From the NCBI GenBank assembly GCA_018610125.1, contig JAHEOI010000154.1, positions 1 through 27,587 of the forward strand: a stretch of 27,587 bases of DNA. Reading direction: 5' to 3'. Of this stretch, positions 14,761 through 24,600 are shown in pieces. How positions within the stretch are numbered: position 1 is the first letter of the stretch; each line of letters opens with the position of its first letter. The position numbers and the translations under genes were made by a program. Below the pieces are notes generated by a model. It was given only the letters and a program-made list of their open reading frames with translations, was not told the DNA's origin and ran no database searches. The stretch is from Verrucomicrobiota bacterium (GTDB taxonomy: Bacteria > Verrucomicrobiota > Verrucomicrobiia > Limisphaerales > JAHEOI01).

Positions 14761-16053
14761 ATGAAATGGACACGACTTATTCTTGCTTTGGCCATTGTCG
14801 GGTTACTCGAGACTCACGGCAACGGCGCAACACCGAGCTCCGACGATCCCAAAACCCCCACAAAATCTGCGGAAAGCCCCTCCGCAACCGGCATACAAAC
14901 GATCGACCAATGGCTTGACAAGGAAACACCGGATTTTATCTCTCGGGGCAAACTCTTGCTTAATGTAAGAGGACGCTACGAATACGCCGATCAAGATGGA
15001 CTGGAGGCGTCCAACGCGCCGACGATTCGGACCCGACTCGGCTATGAGACCGCCCCTTTATATGGTTTTCGGGGACTGGCCGAGCTTGAGGACGTGACGA
15101 TCCTGGGAAGCGAAGACAACTTCAATCAGGCCGGATTGAGCGGGGCCGGTCGCACAGTCATTGCCGATCCCGAAACCACGGAGATCAATCGCGCCTGGCT
15201 CGGATTCGAACAATTTGACACGCTTTTCAAGTTCGGGCGCCAACGTATCATCCTTGACAACGCACGCTTCATTGGAAACGTGGGATGGCGTCAGAACGAG
15301 CAAACCTATGACGCCGCTTCGGCAAGAAGCACCGTCCTTCCCGAAACCACCCTCTTCTACGGCTACGTTCATAATGTGAACCGGGTCCTCGGCGACGACC
15401 ACCCAGCCGGGGATTTTGATTCGGATTCACACCTACTCAATCTAAGCTACTCCGGATTAGAGGCCGCAACAGTGACCGCGTACGGCTATTCGCTCGATCT
15501 GGAAGATTCGCCCGCCGCATCAACCCATACCGTCGGACTTCGGGCCAAGGGGAGCTCCGTCGTCCAAGAGCCGTTTAAGGTCCATTACCTCGGCGAATAT
15601 GCCTGGCAGACCGACGCCGCAGACAATCCCAACGATTATAAGACCGACTATTATCACTTCAATCTCGGGGGCACCTATGAACGGTTGAGTCTGACAGGTG
15701 GCTACGAGCGCCTCAACAGCGATCGCAATCGCGGATTCTCGACGCCCTTGGCGACGCTGCACAAATTCAATGGTTGGGCGGACGCGTTTCTAACGACACC
15801 GGCAGCCGGATTGGTCGACGTGTATGGCAAGCTCGGGATCCGCTTACCCTATTCCATCCCGCTATCGTTTGTCTGGCACGATTTCACCTCGGACAACGGA
15901 GATCGCGACTTCGGCAATGAGCTCGACATTGTCGCCTCACGGGAATTCGGCGCCCACTGGAAAGCGCTCACCAAGTATGCCCATTACAATGGAGGAAGCG
16001 ACGGACCAGCGGACCGTGACCGCTTCTGGGTGCAGCTCGAGCTAAGTTTCTGA
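14761..16053 (+). CDS. outer-membrane beta-barrel protein, alginate-export-porin-like
   Basis: The likely start is ATG 14761 (MKWTRLILALAIVGLLETHG), giving a 430-residue precursor with a signal peptide. The upstream in-frame extension to 14707 would bury this signal. The mature part is full of alternating amphipathic strands: LLLNVRGRYEYADQDG, TIRTRLGYETAPLYGFRGLAELE, FDTLFKFGRQRIILDN, KALTKYAHYNGGSDG. It ends with WVQLELSF, the terminal Phe expected of barrel proteins. The segment RxRYEYADQDG ... NAPTIRTRLGYET followed by GRQRIxLDNxRFIGNVGWRQNEQTYD resembles alginate-export (AlgE-like) barrels in general form. The substrate is unknown. It sits after the respiratory operon's terminator, so its own promoter is likely in 14617-14760. 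Confidence 0.8.
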   Translation: MKWTRLILALAIVGLLETHGNGATPSSDDPKTPTKSAESPSATGIQTIDQWLDKETPDFISRGKLLLNVRGRYEYADQDGLEASNAPTIRTRLGYETAPLYGFRGLAELEDVTILGSEDNFNQAGLSGAGRTVIADPETTEINRAWLGFEQFDTLFKFGRQRIILDNARFIGNVGWRQNEQTYDAASARSTVLPETTLFYGYVHNVNRVLGDDHPAGDFDSDSHLLNLSYSGLEAATVTAYGYSLDLEDSPAASTHTVGLRAKGSSVVQEPFKVHYLGEYAWQTDAADNPNDYKTDYYHFNLGGTYERLSLTGGYERLNSDRNRGFSTPLATLHKFNGWADAFLTTPAAGLVDVYGKLGIRLPYSIPLSFVWHDFTSDNGDRDFGNELDIVASREFGAHWKALTKYAHYNGGSDGPADRDRFWVQLELSF

Positions 16054-16197
16054 GCGCCTCTGTCGGAGTAGCGGAGGCTCGGTTGACCCGCTCGGCACAT
16101 CGCTCACTGCCCGAAAGGCCGGCAAAAGTTAGGATAACGGAGTGTTCTGCGTCACCCTGTTATCGATAGGGACCCTCGGTGTTTTTCAAGTTCCGAG

Positions 16198-16221
16198 CCG
16201 ACGGCAGCGGCGTGCCGTCGG
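16198..16221. repeat. hairpin repeat, family B
   Basis: CCGACGGCA-GCGGCG-TGCCGTCGG forms a perfect 9-bp stem. The loop differs by one base from GCGGAG in the other copies. It lies between two convergent genes (porin ending 16053, double DUF1080 gene ending 16247), where it could help end transcription. No T-run follows. Confidence 0.65.
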
Positions 16222-16246
16222 TCGGACGCTTCCAGTTTCATCCCCA

Positions 16247-17407
16247 CTACTGCACCGCCTGCAAGATCTCGACTTCTTTGAATTCCACATGGACATCTTG
16301 TCCGCCGTGGAGCTGGAGAGCAATCTTGCCAGACCGGCGCCCGACATCTTCGGTCAGTTCCGCTGACCGATAGCCATTAACAGTCACCACCACACGATCT
16401 CCGTGGGCCGAGACGGCCATTTGGTTCCAGTCATCCGGATGAAAGAATTTTGCCACTTCCTTGTCGGATGGCTGCACGACCCAGCCACGCCCGTTGGTCT
16501 CATAGAGTCCCCCCGCGTCATGATTGGGATCAATCTCCGCTTGGAAGCCGGTCACACCGCTAAAGCCTTTTTCAGCGATTCGGAAGTAGAGCCCGCTATT
16601 GCCTTCAAAAGCGCGGTATTTCACTCGGACCGTCAAATCCTTGTAGGCTTTATCGGTGACCAGATGACCGAATCCCGACACAGATTCGTCATGCTTGCCG
16701 ATCAGGGTGCCATCCTCGATCTTCCAGGTCCCCTCCCCGATTCGATGCCATCCCCGGAAGCTTTCGCCATCCCAGATTGGCTTCCAGTCATGGCGGCCCA
16801 GCTCCTCAATCTGAATATTCTTATACCTGACTTCCATATCCGACCCCGAGTGGACCTGTAGAGCAATCACCCCGCTCAGATCCATGGAATCGCGATAATC
16901 GGCGACAGACACCCCATTGACCCAGGTTTGAATGTGATCACCGACGCATCGAATCTTATAATGATTCCATTCGCCCGTCTTGAACGCCTTCTGAGCGGTC
17001 GGCTTACCTTCCAGGTTTTGCAGCCATCCGCGCCGGTTGGCATCGTAGAGTCCGCCGGACCACGCCCTTGAAGACGGGTCGACCTCGATCTGGTAGCCCG
17101 CCATTTGACCCTCCGTGATATGGCTTCGCACCTGTATTCCGGAATTTCCTTCCTCTATCTTGACATCAAGCTCAAGGACAAAGTCGCCATATTCCTCCTT
17201 GGTATGAAGCCATCCCGTGTCGCCACTGCCCGAACGACCGACAATGGTGCCGTTCTCGATCTGCCACTGCCCCCCTCCATGCTCCTTCCAATTGAACAGC
17301 GATTCCGACTCTCCGGCCGCCGCGCCCGAAAGATTCACTCCAAGCGCGATAAGCGCCACAATCCCAATACTTCCAGCTCTTCCTCGAATGTCTCGGTCAG
17401 GTTTCAT
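16247..17407 (-). CDS. secreted protein with two DUF1080 (3-keto-disaccharide hydrolase) domains
   Basis: The start ATG 17405-17407 (MKPDRDIRGRAGSIGIVALIALG) gives 386 residues with a signal peptide ending near GAAAG (about residue 32). The open frame continues upstream for hundreds of codons but that part is the antisense shadow of the TerC gene. Domain 1 covers about 36-205, domain 2 about 209-385. Both show the DUF1080 jelly-roll pattern: WxIENGTIVG / WKIEDGTLIG, DFVLELDVKIEEGNSGIQVRS / DLTVRVKYRAFEGNSGLYFR, GLYDANRRGW / GLYETNGRGW, EWNHYKIRC / DWNQMAVSA, GVIALQVHSG / GKIALQLHGG. The family is linked to hydrolysis of 3-keto-glycosides or glycan binding. It is 95 bases downstream of the TerC gene, same strand. 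Confidence 0.9.
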   Translation of the reverse strand: MKPDRDIRGRAGSIGIVALIALGVNLSGAAAGESESLFNWKEHGGGQWQIENGTIVGRSGSGDTGWLHTKEEYGDFVLELDVKIEEGNSGIQVRSHITEGQMAGYQIEVDPSSRAWSGGLYDANRRGWLQNLEGKPTAQKAFKTGEWNHYKIRCVGDHIQTWVNGVSVADYRDSMDLSGVIALQVHSGSDMEVRYKNIQIEELGRHDWKPIWDGESFRGWHRIGEGTWKIEDGTLIGKHDESVSGFGHLVTDKAYKDLTVRVKYRAFEGNSGLYFRIAEKGFSGVTGFQAEIDPNHDAGGLYETNGRGWVVQPSDKEVAKFFHPDDWNQMAVSAHGDRVVVTVNGYRSAELTEDVGRRSGKIALQLHGGQDVHVEFKEVEILQAVQ

Positions 17408-17502
17408 AGACCACATCGTATGAAGAACCCGCCCATTTCGACAAGCAAGGAAACGTTGGGGAGCACCGAAGTGGGACGTCGGGGACGCCGTCCTTCTCTC
17501 TG

Positions 17503-18798
17503 TTATCGCGTGTTGCCGGTTTCGTCTTTGGAGTCTTTGGCGACAGAATCCGACGTCTGCGAAGTACCGCCTTGACGTCGCCAAAGCCGCCAGGCGCGCT
17601 TCGCGACGTCCTCCATCCCCTTTGAATATTTCTTGAGCCAGCGGCGGGCCCAAACAAATTCCGTGGCAAGGATGGCCAGGCCGAAGAAGATGACCAGCAA
17701 GCCGGGACCAGGCATAACCAATAGAACGACCCCAAACAGGATGACGCTCGCCCCGACAATGAGGATTACCAAGCGGCGCGCTTTCCGGTACGTCATTACA
17801 GCCACTTTTGGAAGCTCTTGAGCAATCGGAGAAAAGAGGTCGGCGGTGTCCTTGGGTGCGCCCAAGAAGGATGCGACGACGCCCATGCCCAGGATGCCCA
17901 ATAGGATGGCAAGGGTTGTCCCGACAAGAATCCCTTCGTGAGGGAGGAGAATGAGCTTGATCCCGACGAAGGTCAACAAGAGCGCCAAGCTGGTCTTGAG
18001 AAACCAGAGGCGCCCAAAGATCGCATGCGTCGCAAAGTAGATAGCCCGCATGCCGAGGAGCGCAAACAGGTTCGACGAAAGCATCAGAAACGGGTCTTCG
18101 GTGACCGCCATCCCGGCCGGCACCGCGTTGACCGCGTAAAGGAAATTGAGCGAAATCACACTCGCCAATGCCAGCAAAAGCGGCGTTACAACCAATTGCT
18201 CGTCCCGGGCCACGACAAACTTGGCCCCCTCGAATTCTCGCTGGGTCGGATAAAAGCGCCGAATAGAGGAAACCACCCATCCCTTTCGGCGCACCAACCG
18301 GCTTTGGGGCGTGAACAAGAGCTTGGCCGCGGAGAAGAAGAGCAGCCCTCCCAGTGAATAAGTCAGCCAAGCCGGAAATTCCATCAACGATATCCCCAAC
18401 AGGACCATGCCGATTCGCATGATGATCGCCGCCAGAAGCCCCCAGAATAGGAGGCGCGGCTGGTACCTGAGAGGGACCTGAAAATAGGTCACAATCAAGG
18501 CAATCAACAGGACCTGGTGGAATGTCAGCGAGCGTTGAACCACAAACCCGGTTACGAATTCAAGGAGTGCCTGCTTGCCACTGGAAACGGCCATGTAGTG
18601 ACTGCCCAGTCCCCACCACTCGTTTTCATACGCCGGATAAAGGAGGGCGGCAAACGTCAGCGTCAAGAGCGTCCAAAGCCACACCCATCCGAGAGCCTCG
18701 GCCGAGGCAAGGAATCTCCCCCTGCGCCCCGGAAATCCGAGGTCAAGCACAAAAACCAGCAAGAGAATCAATCCCAGTATCCCTCCCGTCCAAATCAT
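17503..18798 (-). CDS. TerC-like membrane protein fused to a C-terminal PGPGW-type segment
   Basis: The 431-residue protein has many hydrophobic segments. Residues 1-315 follow the TerC/Alx pattern: LDLGFPGRRGR (18-28), FVTGFVVQRSLTFHQVLLIALIVTYFQVP (81-109), RLLFWGLLAAIIMR (115-128), YAVNAVPAGMAVTEDPFLMLSSNLFALLGMRAIYF (221-255). TerC proteins export metal ions such as manganese. The two signature Asp positions are changed: the usual SVDN is TFHQ here (H94) and the usual AVDS is AVNA (N224). Residues 340-382 hold VVLLVMPGPGLLVIFFGLAIL, typical of the small PGPGW membrane family, followed by a basic and then polar tail. The missing Asp residues make ordinary metal transport doubtful. No strong ribosome binding site is seen at this start. 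Confidence 0.88.
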   Translation of the reverse strand: MIWTGGILGLILLLVFVLDLGFPGRRGRFLASAEALGWVWLWTLLTLTFAALLYPAYENEWWGLGSHYMAVSSGKQALLEFVTGFVVQRSLTFHQVLLIALIVTYFQVPLRYQPRLLFWGLLAAIIMRIGMVLLGISLMEFPAWLTYSLGGLLFFSAAKLLFTPQSRLVRRKGWVVSSIRRFYPTQREFEGAKFVVARDEQLVVTPLLLALASVISLNFLYAVNAVPAGMAVTEDPFLMLSSNLFALLGMRAIYFATHAIFGRLWFLKTSLALLLTFVGIKLILLPHEGILVGTTLAILLGILGMGVVASFLGAPKDTADLFSPIAQELPKVAVMTYRKARRLVILIVGASVILFGVVLLVMPGPGLLVIFFGLAILATEFVWARRWLKKYSKGMEDVAKRAWRLWRRQGGTSQTSDSVAKDSKDETGNTR

Positions 18799-18914
18799 TC
18801 GGTGCGAACATACGCTATTCGGGCCGCCCTGTCCCGCATAACAATTCCCCTTGGTAGCCCTTGATTTGGAAGTCGATTTCGGGCAAAGATGGGGGCTGTA
18901 ATAAAGGATCTGGT

Positions 18915-19373
18915 ATGGAAATCAATAAAATCCTTTTTCCCACGGACTTCTCGGACTATGCGCAGTACGCCCAGGATCATGTGATCGATCTCGCCAAGAA
19001 ATACGGGGCCAAGGTGATCCTCTTACACGTGGTGCCGTTGACAGTCTCACCTTACCCGATGGTTTATCCGATCAGCGAAGACGAGCTTGCTCCTCAGCTC
19101 CGTGAAGCCGCCCAGAAAAGGTTGGAGCAATTGGAAGCAACGCTCAAAGGCCACGGCGTCGCTGTAGAGACGGCCACTGAATCCGGCCCGGCGTTTGCGG
19201 GAATCGTGAGCGCTGCCCGTGAGCTTCAAGCGGACATGATTATCATGGGGACGCATGGACATGGCGCCGTAAGGCAGATGTTGCTTGGCAGCACGGCTGA
19301 GAAGGTTGTTCGGAAAGCAGAATGCCCTGTGTTGACGGTCCGGCATCCGGACCATAAATTTGAGCTTCCTTAG
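18915..19373 (+). CDS. universal stress protein (UspA family)
   Basis: The start ATG 18915 follows AAGGA at a good distance; the in-frame extension to 18861 lacks such a site. The 152-residue protein begins MEINKILFPTDFSDYAQYA, the usual first strand with the Asp of the nucleotide site. It ends with the ATP-binding pattern GTHGHGAVRQMLLGSTAEKVVRKAECPVL (G-2x-G-9x-G-S/T), so it likely binds ATP. Such proteins are cytoplasmic and linked to stress and slow growth. It is divergent from the TerC gene and 63 bases upstream of an unknown gene in the same direction. Confidence 0.95.
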   Translation: MEINKILFPTDFSDYAQYAQDHVIDLAKKYGAKVILLHVVPLTVSPYPMVYPISEDELAPQLREAAQKRLEQLEATLKGHGVAVETATESGPAFAGIVSAARELQADMIIMGTHGHGAVRQMLLGSTAEKVVRKAECPVLTVRHPDHKFELP

Positions 19374-19436
19374 ACTGATGCAGGGCCAACCCGCCCGTCA
19401 CTGACAAAAGACCGATTTAGGAAGCCGGGAAGAGCA

Positions 19437-19862
19437 ATGGAGTTCGAAGAACGTCATCTCGATGTCTTGCAAAATATTGAGTTTGCGATCATTTCCGTCT
19501 ATCGCGAGGACAAGACGCTCGCTGACAGCAATGTGATACGAGCGCTGGATGACATTATTGAGACTTACGCCAGCGAGCAGAAGCAGCGCGAGCCTCGACG
19601 GTCCAAGATTAACGACTTAGAAATGACCGTTGCCTACCGCATCAAGGCGGTTTGTCAATGGCGGCTCGGACGGCAGCCCCTGACCGAGCCCTCTCTAAGG
19701 CAATTGGAGGAGAGCACCCGCAACATGGCTCCGGAAAAGGCAGAAAAGAGCTTGGATACAGTGTTGGCCTGTCTTAAGCGGATCCGAAAATCGGCACAAC
19801 GGTGGAACAAGGAACAAGGGCGACGCGGCTATCTGGGCGTGATTAACCGGCACATCCGTTAG
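19437..19862 (+). CDS. unknown helical protein, 141 aa
   Basis: ATG 19437 is preceded by GGGAAGAG. The protein (MEFEERHLDVLQNIEFAIISVYREDKTLADSNVIRALDDI) is predicted by eye to be all-helical and charged, with LRQLEESTRNMAPEKAEKSLDTVLACLKRIRKSAQRWNKEQGRRGYL in the second half. There is no signal, membrane segment or metal motif. It probably shares a transcript with the universal stress gene. I know no function; a small cytoplasmic regulatory or binding protein would fit. Confidence 0.8.
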   Translation: MEFEERHLDVLQNIEFAIISVYREDKTLADSNVIRALDDIIETYASEQKQREPRRSKINDLEMTVAYRIKAVCQWRLGRQPLTEPSLRQLEESTRNMAPEKAEKSLDTVLACLKRIRKSAQRWNKEQGRRGYLGVINRHIR

Positions 19863-19887
19863 ATCCGTTCAACCGATCCCTCCATCA

Positions 19888-21381
19888 CTACGGGATCGTC
19901 AACCTTGTGAGCGCTTCGCGGAGCCGGCTGGCTGTCAGTGGCTTTGCCAACATGGTGTCGATGGAATCGTACTCTTCGCCGGCGGCCAAAACCTCCGCAA
20001 ATCCCGTCATTAAGATAACCGGTTTCTTCGGTGCCATGACCTTGATTTTTCTGGCAAGCTCATCGCCGTTCATCGTCGGCATTGCCAAATTGGTCATGAC
20101 AACGTCATAGCGACTGGCGTAAAACTTTTGCAATCCTTCCACCCCGTCCGCCGCGATATCCACGGTATGTCCATCATTTTGCAACTGCTCAGCAAGCAGA
20201 TCTTGCATCCCCGAGTCATCGTCGATGACCAAAATTCTGAGGCTGCGTGAAAGCAATGCCTCCCTTGAAGTCGCTTCATCCCTTTCCTTGAAGGTCTTGG
20301 GGAATTGCACCGTGAATGTGGTTCCCCCTCCCTCTTGGCTTTCGATCTCTAAATGAGCCTCATGACGTCGGATAATGCCTGAGACTGCCGACAGGCCGAC
20401 TCCCGTGCCGTGCTCGCCTTTTGTGGAGAAAAACGGATCCAGGCAGCGTCGTTGGGTCTCCTCGCCCATCCCGATCCCCGTATCTCGGACGTTAAGCTGT
20501 ACGCCCGCAGCGTTGTCGCTCGTCTCCAACTCGATCTCACCACCGGTTGGCATCGCATCGACGGCGTTGAAAATAAGATTCGTCAACATGTCCGAGAGCT
20601 CGGTGTCATTGCCTCGGATCTTGGCAGCCGCGTTTAATTTCGTCCGGACATTAATCGTTGCCCCCTTTCTCTGTGCTTGGTCCTGCCAACGAGGACGGGT
20701 CATCGCAACAGCCTCGGTGACGATTTCATTCAGATCCGCAGGACATAATTCGTGATCATCGACCGTACGGTAAAACTTGCGCATTTGGCGAAGCGTCTCG
20801 GTCGCACCCACCGCGGCACGATTCATCGACTTCAGATAGCGCATAACCTTATCTTCATCCTGAAGCTTCTCCGGTTTCTCGAGCAGTATGTCGAGGTAAC
20901 CGCGTATGATCGCGAGAGAATTATTGCAATCGTGAGCGATCCCGCTCGCCATTTGCATCAAGGCCCGGTTCCGTTCCTGGTCAATGAGCTGCCGCTGTGT
21001 CTTTTTGAGCTCGTGAATCGCGCTTTGCAATTCCCGATGCTTGCTTTGATCCTCAACCGCCCGGGGTAGCGTCTCCCTTTCCCCTGATCCCGATCCGCTT
21101 TGTCCCGCACCATCCCTCAATTCGGGGCGGGTCACTTCGCCCTCATGACGCCGCAAGTAGCAATAAAGAGCGCCGGCGCTTACCAAAATGACGATACCGG
21201 CATTGCCCAGGTGCAAACGCGCCCGCCACGACGGATCATGGATCCCCATCCGCACGAGAATTGAAAAGGCAAGGAGCCAACCGAATCCGAGACCGAGGTA
21301 ACCACCAACGATGATTGGCCGCCCCCGCTGCATGAAGCCGGATCCGGCCCTGCAAAACGGCTTCGGTTTTTCTTCACTCAT
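19888..21381 (-). CDS. hybrid histidine kinase with a receiver lacking the phospho-acceptor Asp
   Basis: Start ATG 21379-21381 (MSEEKPKPF) gives 497 residues. Two membrane segments lie at about 22-43 and 58-77. A coiled linker (115-140) leads to the HisKA domain with ASGIAHDCNN (145-154; phospho-accepting H150). The ATPase domain shows the N box (LTNLIFNAVDAM, 266-277), DTGIGM (300-305), PFFSTK (316-321) and GTGVGLSAV (325-333). The receiver (381-497) keeps the acidic pair D387/D388, T459 and K480, but the acceptor position reads MTNLAMP with N431 instead of Asp (codon AAT). The kinase part looks active; the receiver should not be phosphorylated in the normal way. No partner response regulator is next to it. 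The earlier in-frame start (to 21480) would cross a terminator-like hairpin. Confidence 0.93.
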   Translation of the reverse strand: MSEEKPKPFCRAGSGFMQRGRPIIVGGYLGLGFGWLLAFSILVRMGIHDPSWRARLHLGNAGIVILVSAGALYCYLRRHEGEVTRPELRDGAGQSGSGSGERETLPRAVEDQSKHRELQSAIHELKKTQRQLIDQERNRALMQMASGIAHDCNNSLAIIRGYLDILLEKPEKLQDEDKVMRYLKSMNRAAVGATETLRQMRKFYRTVDDHELCPADLNEIVTEAVAMTRPRWQDQAQRKGATINVRTKLNAAAKIRGNDTELSDMLTNLIFNAVDAMPTGGEIELETSDNAAGVQLNVRDTGIGMGEETQRRCLDPFFSTKGEHGTGVGLSAVSGIIRRHEAHLEIESQEGGGTTFTVQFPKTFKERDEATSREALLSRSLRILVIDDDSGMQDLLAEQLQNDGHTVDIAADGVEGLQKFYASRYDVVMTNLAMPTMNGDELARKIKVMAPKKPVILMTGFAEVLAAGEEYDSIDTMLAKPLTASRLREALTRLTIP

Positions 21382-21408
21382 TCGCGTATGCAAAAGGCAT
21401 TTGAAATC

Positions 21409-21461
21409 AAAAAACCGGGCCCCAGAGGTACACACGGCACTTACAAAACCTTGGAGCCCGG
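21409..21461 (-). terminator. terminator-like hairpin in the histidine kinase leader
   Basis: On the complement, CCGGGCTCCAAGGT (21461-21448) pairs with ACCTCTGGGGCCCGG (21429-21415), with one G-U pair and one bulge, around an 18-base loop, and six T follow directly (21414-21409). This is a full intrinsic terminator signature, placed 28 bases before the kinase ATG. No minus-strand gene lies upstream whose end it could mark. It may work as an attenuator. Confidence 0.6.
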
Positions 21462-21648
21462 CAGTCAATTGAGATGACAACGAAACATCACGTTATCAAG
21501 CCAATCAGGAACCACGCAACCTTGATTTTTTCTGGCATTCTGCTCGACTCTTTCATACCTTCGTTGCTTGTATTCGGTTAAGCACGCATGCATCACGTTC
21601 GCTACACCGAATCAAATAAATCACGGTTCGCTTAATTCGCACATTGTT

Positions 21649-24600
21649 ATGAGAACGATATTCAGTTGGCCGGCGTGGGCCTTTGGCTGGGATCGAAGAC
21701 CCGTTTGGCTCGCGTCCTGGCTCGTATGCTGGCTCGTCGCCGGGCACGGCGTGCTTCTGACGCTCGCTGGATGCCAGGCCACAAGCGGAAGCGACACGGA
21801 ACCCGATGCTCTCGAGGAGTCGAGCCCAAGCGCGTCCGACGAGTCTTCAACCGGCTCGGCAGGTTCCCCGGATTCCAAGCCGGATGATCCAACGCCCTCC
21901 GAGACGACCGGAGACGCCTCTGCCAAGGAGACAACCGGCAAGGAAGCCCCCTCTCAATCCTCCTCGACAGACGGGACCTCCTCGACAGACGTCAACGGCA
22001 GCAAGAAAAGCTCCGATGAGCCTTCAAACGAAGCAGCGCCCGCCAACGACAAAGAAGTTACCGCACCAACAAATGACAAAGACGAGGAAACGGTTTCGGT
22101 CAAGGTCGATAAGCATAAGGATAAGGGGACCAAAGCCACCAGCCTGGAGAAGGCCATCCGCAACGGGGATTGGACCGCGGTGCAGAAACAGCTAGACGCT
22201 GTTTCAAAGGCAAAAGCAAACCGGCTCTACTCACGTCTCCTGAATCACCTTGGCGGCGTAGGCCCGTCTAAGGACTCATCGCTCGTTGGGGACGATGATA
22301 GCTCCCACTCTGCGACGTCGACGGATTTCATCCCCGAGGATGTCGTCCACTTGGCCAAGATGGCTCCGAAACAGCTTCGCACCGACCACCTAACCGCCTT
22401 GGGACACCTTCTGGAACAGATCCTCCGACGCGGATTCGCGTTGCCCCCATTCGTAAAGGCCTGGCAAGCCGAAGGGTCTCAGCTTGGCCCATCGGAGCTG
22501 GAAGCCAAGGCCAATTTGGCCTGGGTCCTAATAGAGGCCGACCATCCGGCCGCGGCAAGTCAATTCTCCCCCGGCCTCGAGGATGTTCTCGAGGAAGCGT
22601 CTCCTCAGTTGGCTTTGACAGCAGTGCGCGCTGCCTACCCTCGAGAAGGCAACGTCTCCAAGGACGAGAAAGCATTGAAACGCCTCTGGGCATTAACCCG
22701 AAACTGGCTCAAGGCAAGCGAGGCAAGCAGCGAGCCCCACTCAAGAACATCGACAACAAGAAGGTTGGCCATTTATCTCCTTCCCCTGTTGGAGCGGAGC
22801 GTGACGGAAGAGTGGCTCAGAGACGAATTCCGAGAGCGACCGGACCAAGCCAAAGCGTTACTGGATGAGCTAAGTCGACTGATTTCACGACGTCGATTCA
22901 GCGTCGACCCGAGCGGTAAAGCCCTCCTCCGTTTGCAAGCCCAAGCGGTCCGGACCCTCGCCCAGACGATCAAGCCGAGCCCCGAACGGCAGCCGAGCTT
23001 CAATCAAGCCGCCAAGAGCTGGCTGCAAGCGGCGTCAGCACGACTTTCCGGAAAGTTAAACCCTTTCGAGCCGCCCGCCACCGGGAACGGAACGAGGTCG
23101 GTCGGTCGTTCTTGGGCAGAGTCGACTCAAGCCGGTTCCCTTTCCGTAACCTCGCTGATTCAATCCGCTCCTGACAAGGCTTGGCTCTCGGCGCTGCCGT
23201 CGAGTCTCAAGGCCCGCACCCAAAGCATGCTCACCAGGCTCAGTCTGGCATCAGACAGGCCATCCGACGCCTTGACCCATATTGCAGCCCTGACGTCGTA
23301 CGCCCCCCAGGCCGCCGGCCGCTTGTCGGGTCAGCTTCTTGAATACCGGCAAGCACACCCCGCTCCGAGCATAAACAGCTCAGATCAAGACGCTTTAGCT
23401 ACTATGGTCAACCGAATGCGATCAATTCAAGGCCTCTCCGTTGACGAGCGACAAGTTTTACGGGCACTGATGGCCGAAAAGCAGGATAAAGCGCTTTTCA
23501 ACACCAAACGGATCAAATCGTTATTCGGCCCTTTCGAGGCACGCAAGCCCGAGCTTCTGGCCACTATCGTTCGAAGGTTGGACACCCGTTTGACAGATCA
23601 ATGGCTTCGTTCCAAAACGGTCTTGAGCGGCTCACTGCCACTAGAGCTGACAAGCCAATCGCGTGACCGTATTCGGCAGCGTTACAACCTTCTCAACGAT
23701 TTGGTAACCGAGCTCATCAACGTCCGTCCGGAGTCCTGGCGACTGCGCCATGCCTCCGCGTCGGCCAAGACACATCGGACTCTTTTCAATGCGCTTGACG
23801 GGAATACAAGGGCAAGCGCTCACAATGCGTACGATCCGGCCCTTAAGGCGTTTCGCACGGCTGCCGAGCGCTACCGGCAGGCTTTGAGCGCTAATCCTTC
23901 AATCCAGGCCAACGCGTCCTCATCTCTGTTTCTCGATTGGCTACAAGCGTTGGCCTATCAAAGGGACAAAGAAACGGACACACTTCAAGTAAGCGATACG
24001 TCGGCCAAATTGACCGACACTGGGATTGCTACCGCGTTTTCAAGCTTACCCAACGCCGCATTGCAAGCCCATCGAGACCGACTCGGGAACCGGCTCCTTG
24101 ATCGCATCGGGCTCATCCCGCCCAGGCAACGACATCGTCACCTCAGGCAAGGAGCCGCTTTACTCAAAGGGCATCCCGCCGTTTCGGATATTCAAAACCG
24201 TCTTAACTACTACAACAGTCTTTTGACCGGGGTGCGTTTCAACGTGACACTACGGGGCGACCGATCGGTCGGACAGGACCAAGCATTCGGTATCTCGCTC
24301 GGTCTTCGGCACACAACCGAGCTGGCTCGCCAAACCGGCCATTTTTTACCGTTTCTTCGTGATCCGGCAACAGGGGCTTCGGCCGAATCAAAGTCGGCCG
24401 AGGAACAACATGCCGTGGATCGCTCGCGACTTGAACAGCAGCTCCGGAATCGGCTCAAGGATCGGTTTGATGTCCGGGCCTTTGCCTTTCACAGTCCCGA
24501 TGTCCAGCCTCGCGGGTTCGGAAAGTCCGGCTGGCGGGAAACGCCGGTTGCCTATTTGATCCTTCAACCCAAGCAAGCGTCGGTCGATCATATCCCGGCG

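Noticed and set aside
16247..18370. A 707-codon minus-strand frame extending the double DUF1080 gene far upstream
   Set aside because: The N-terminal 320 residues are the out-of-frame shadow of the TerC gene on the same strand; a signal peptide starts at 17407, which fits a secreted DUF1080 protein.
19874..19898. Inverted repeat CGATCCC/GGGATCG between the convergent 141-aa gene and the histidine kinase
   Set aside because: It has no T-run, overlaps the kinase stop codon and could be chance; a bidirectional terminator role is not supported.
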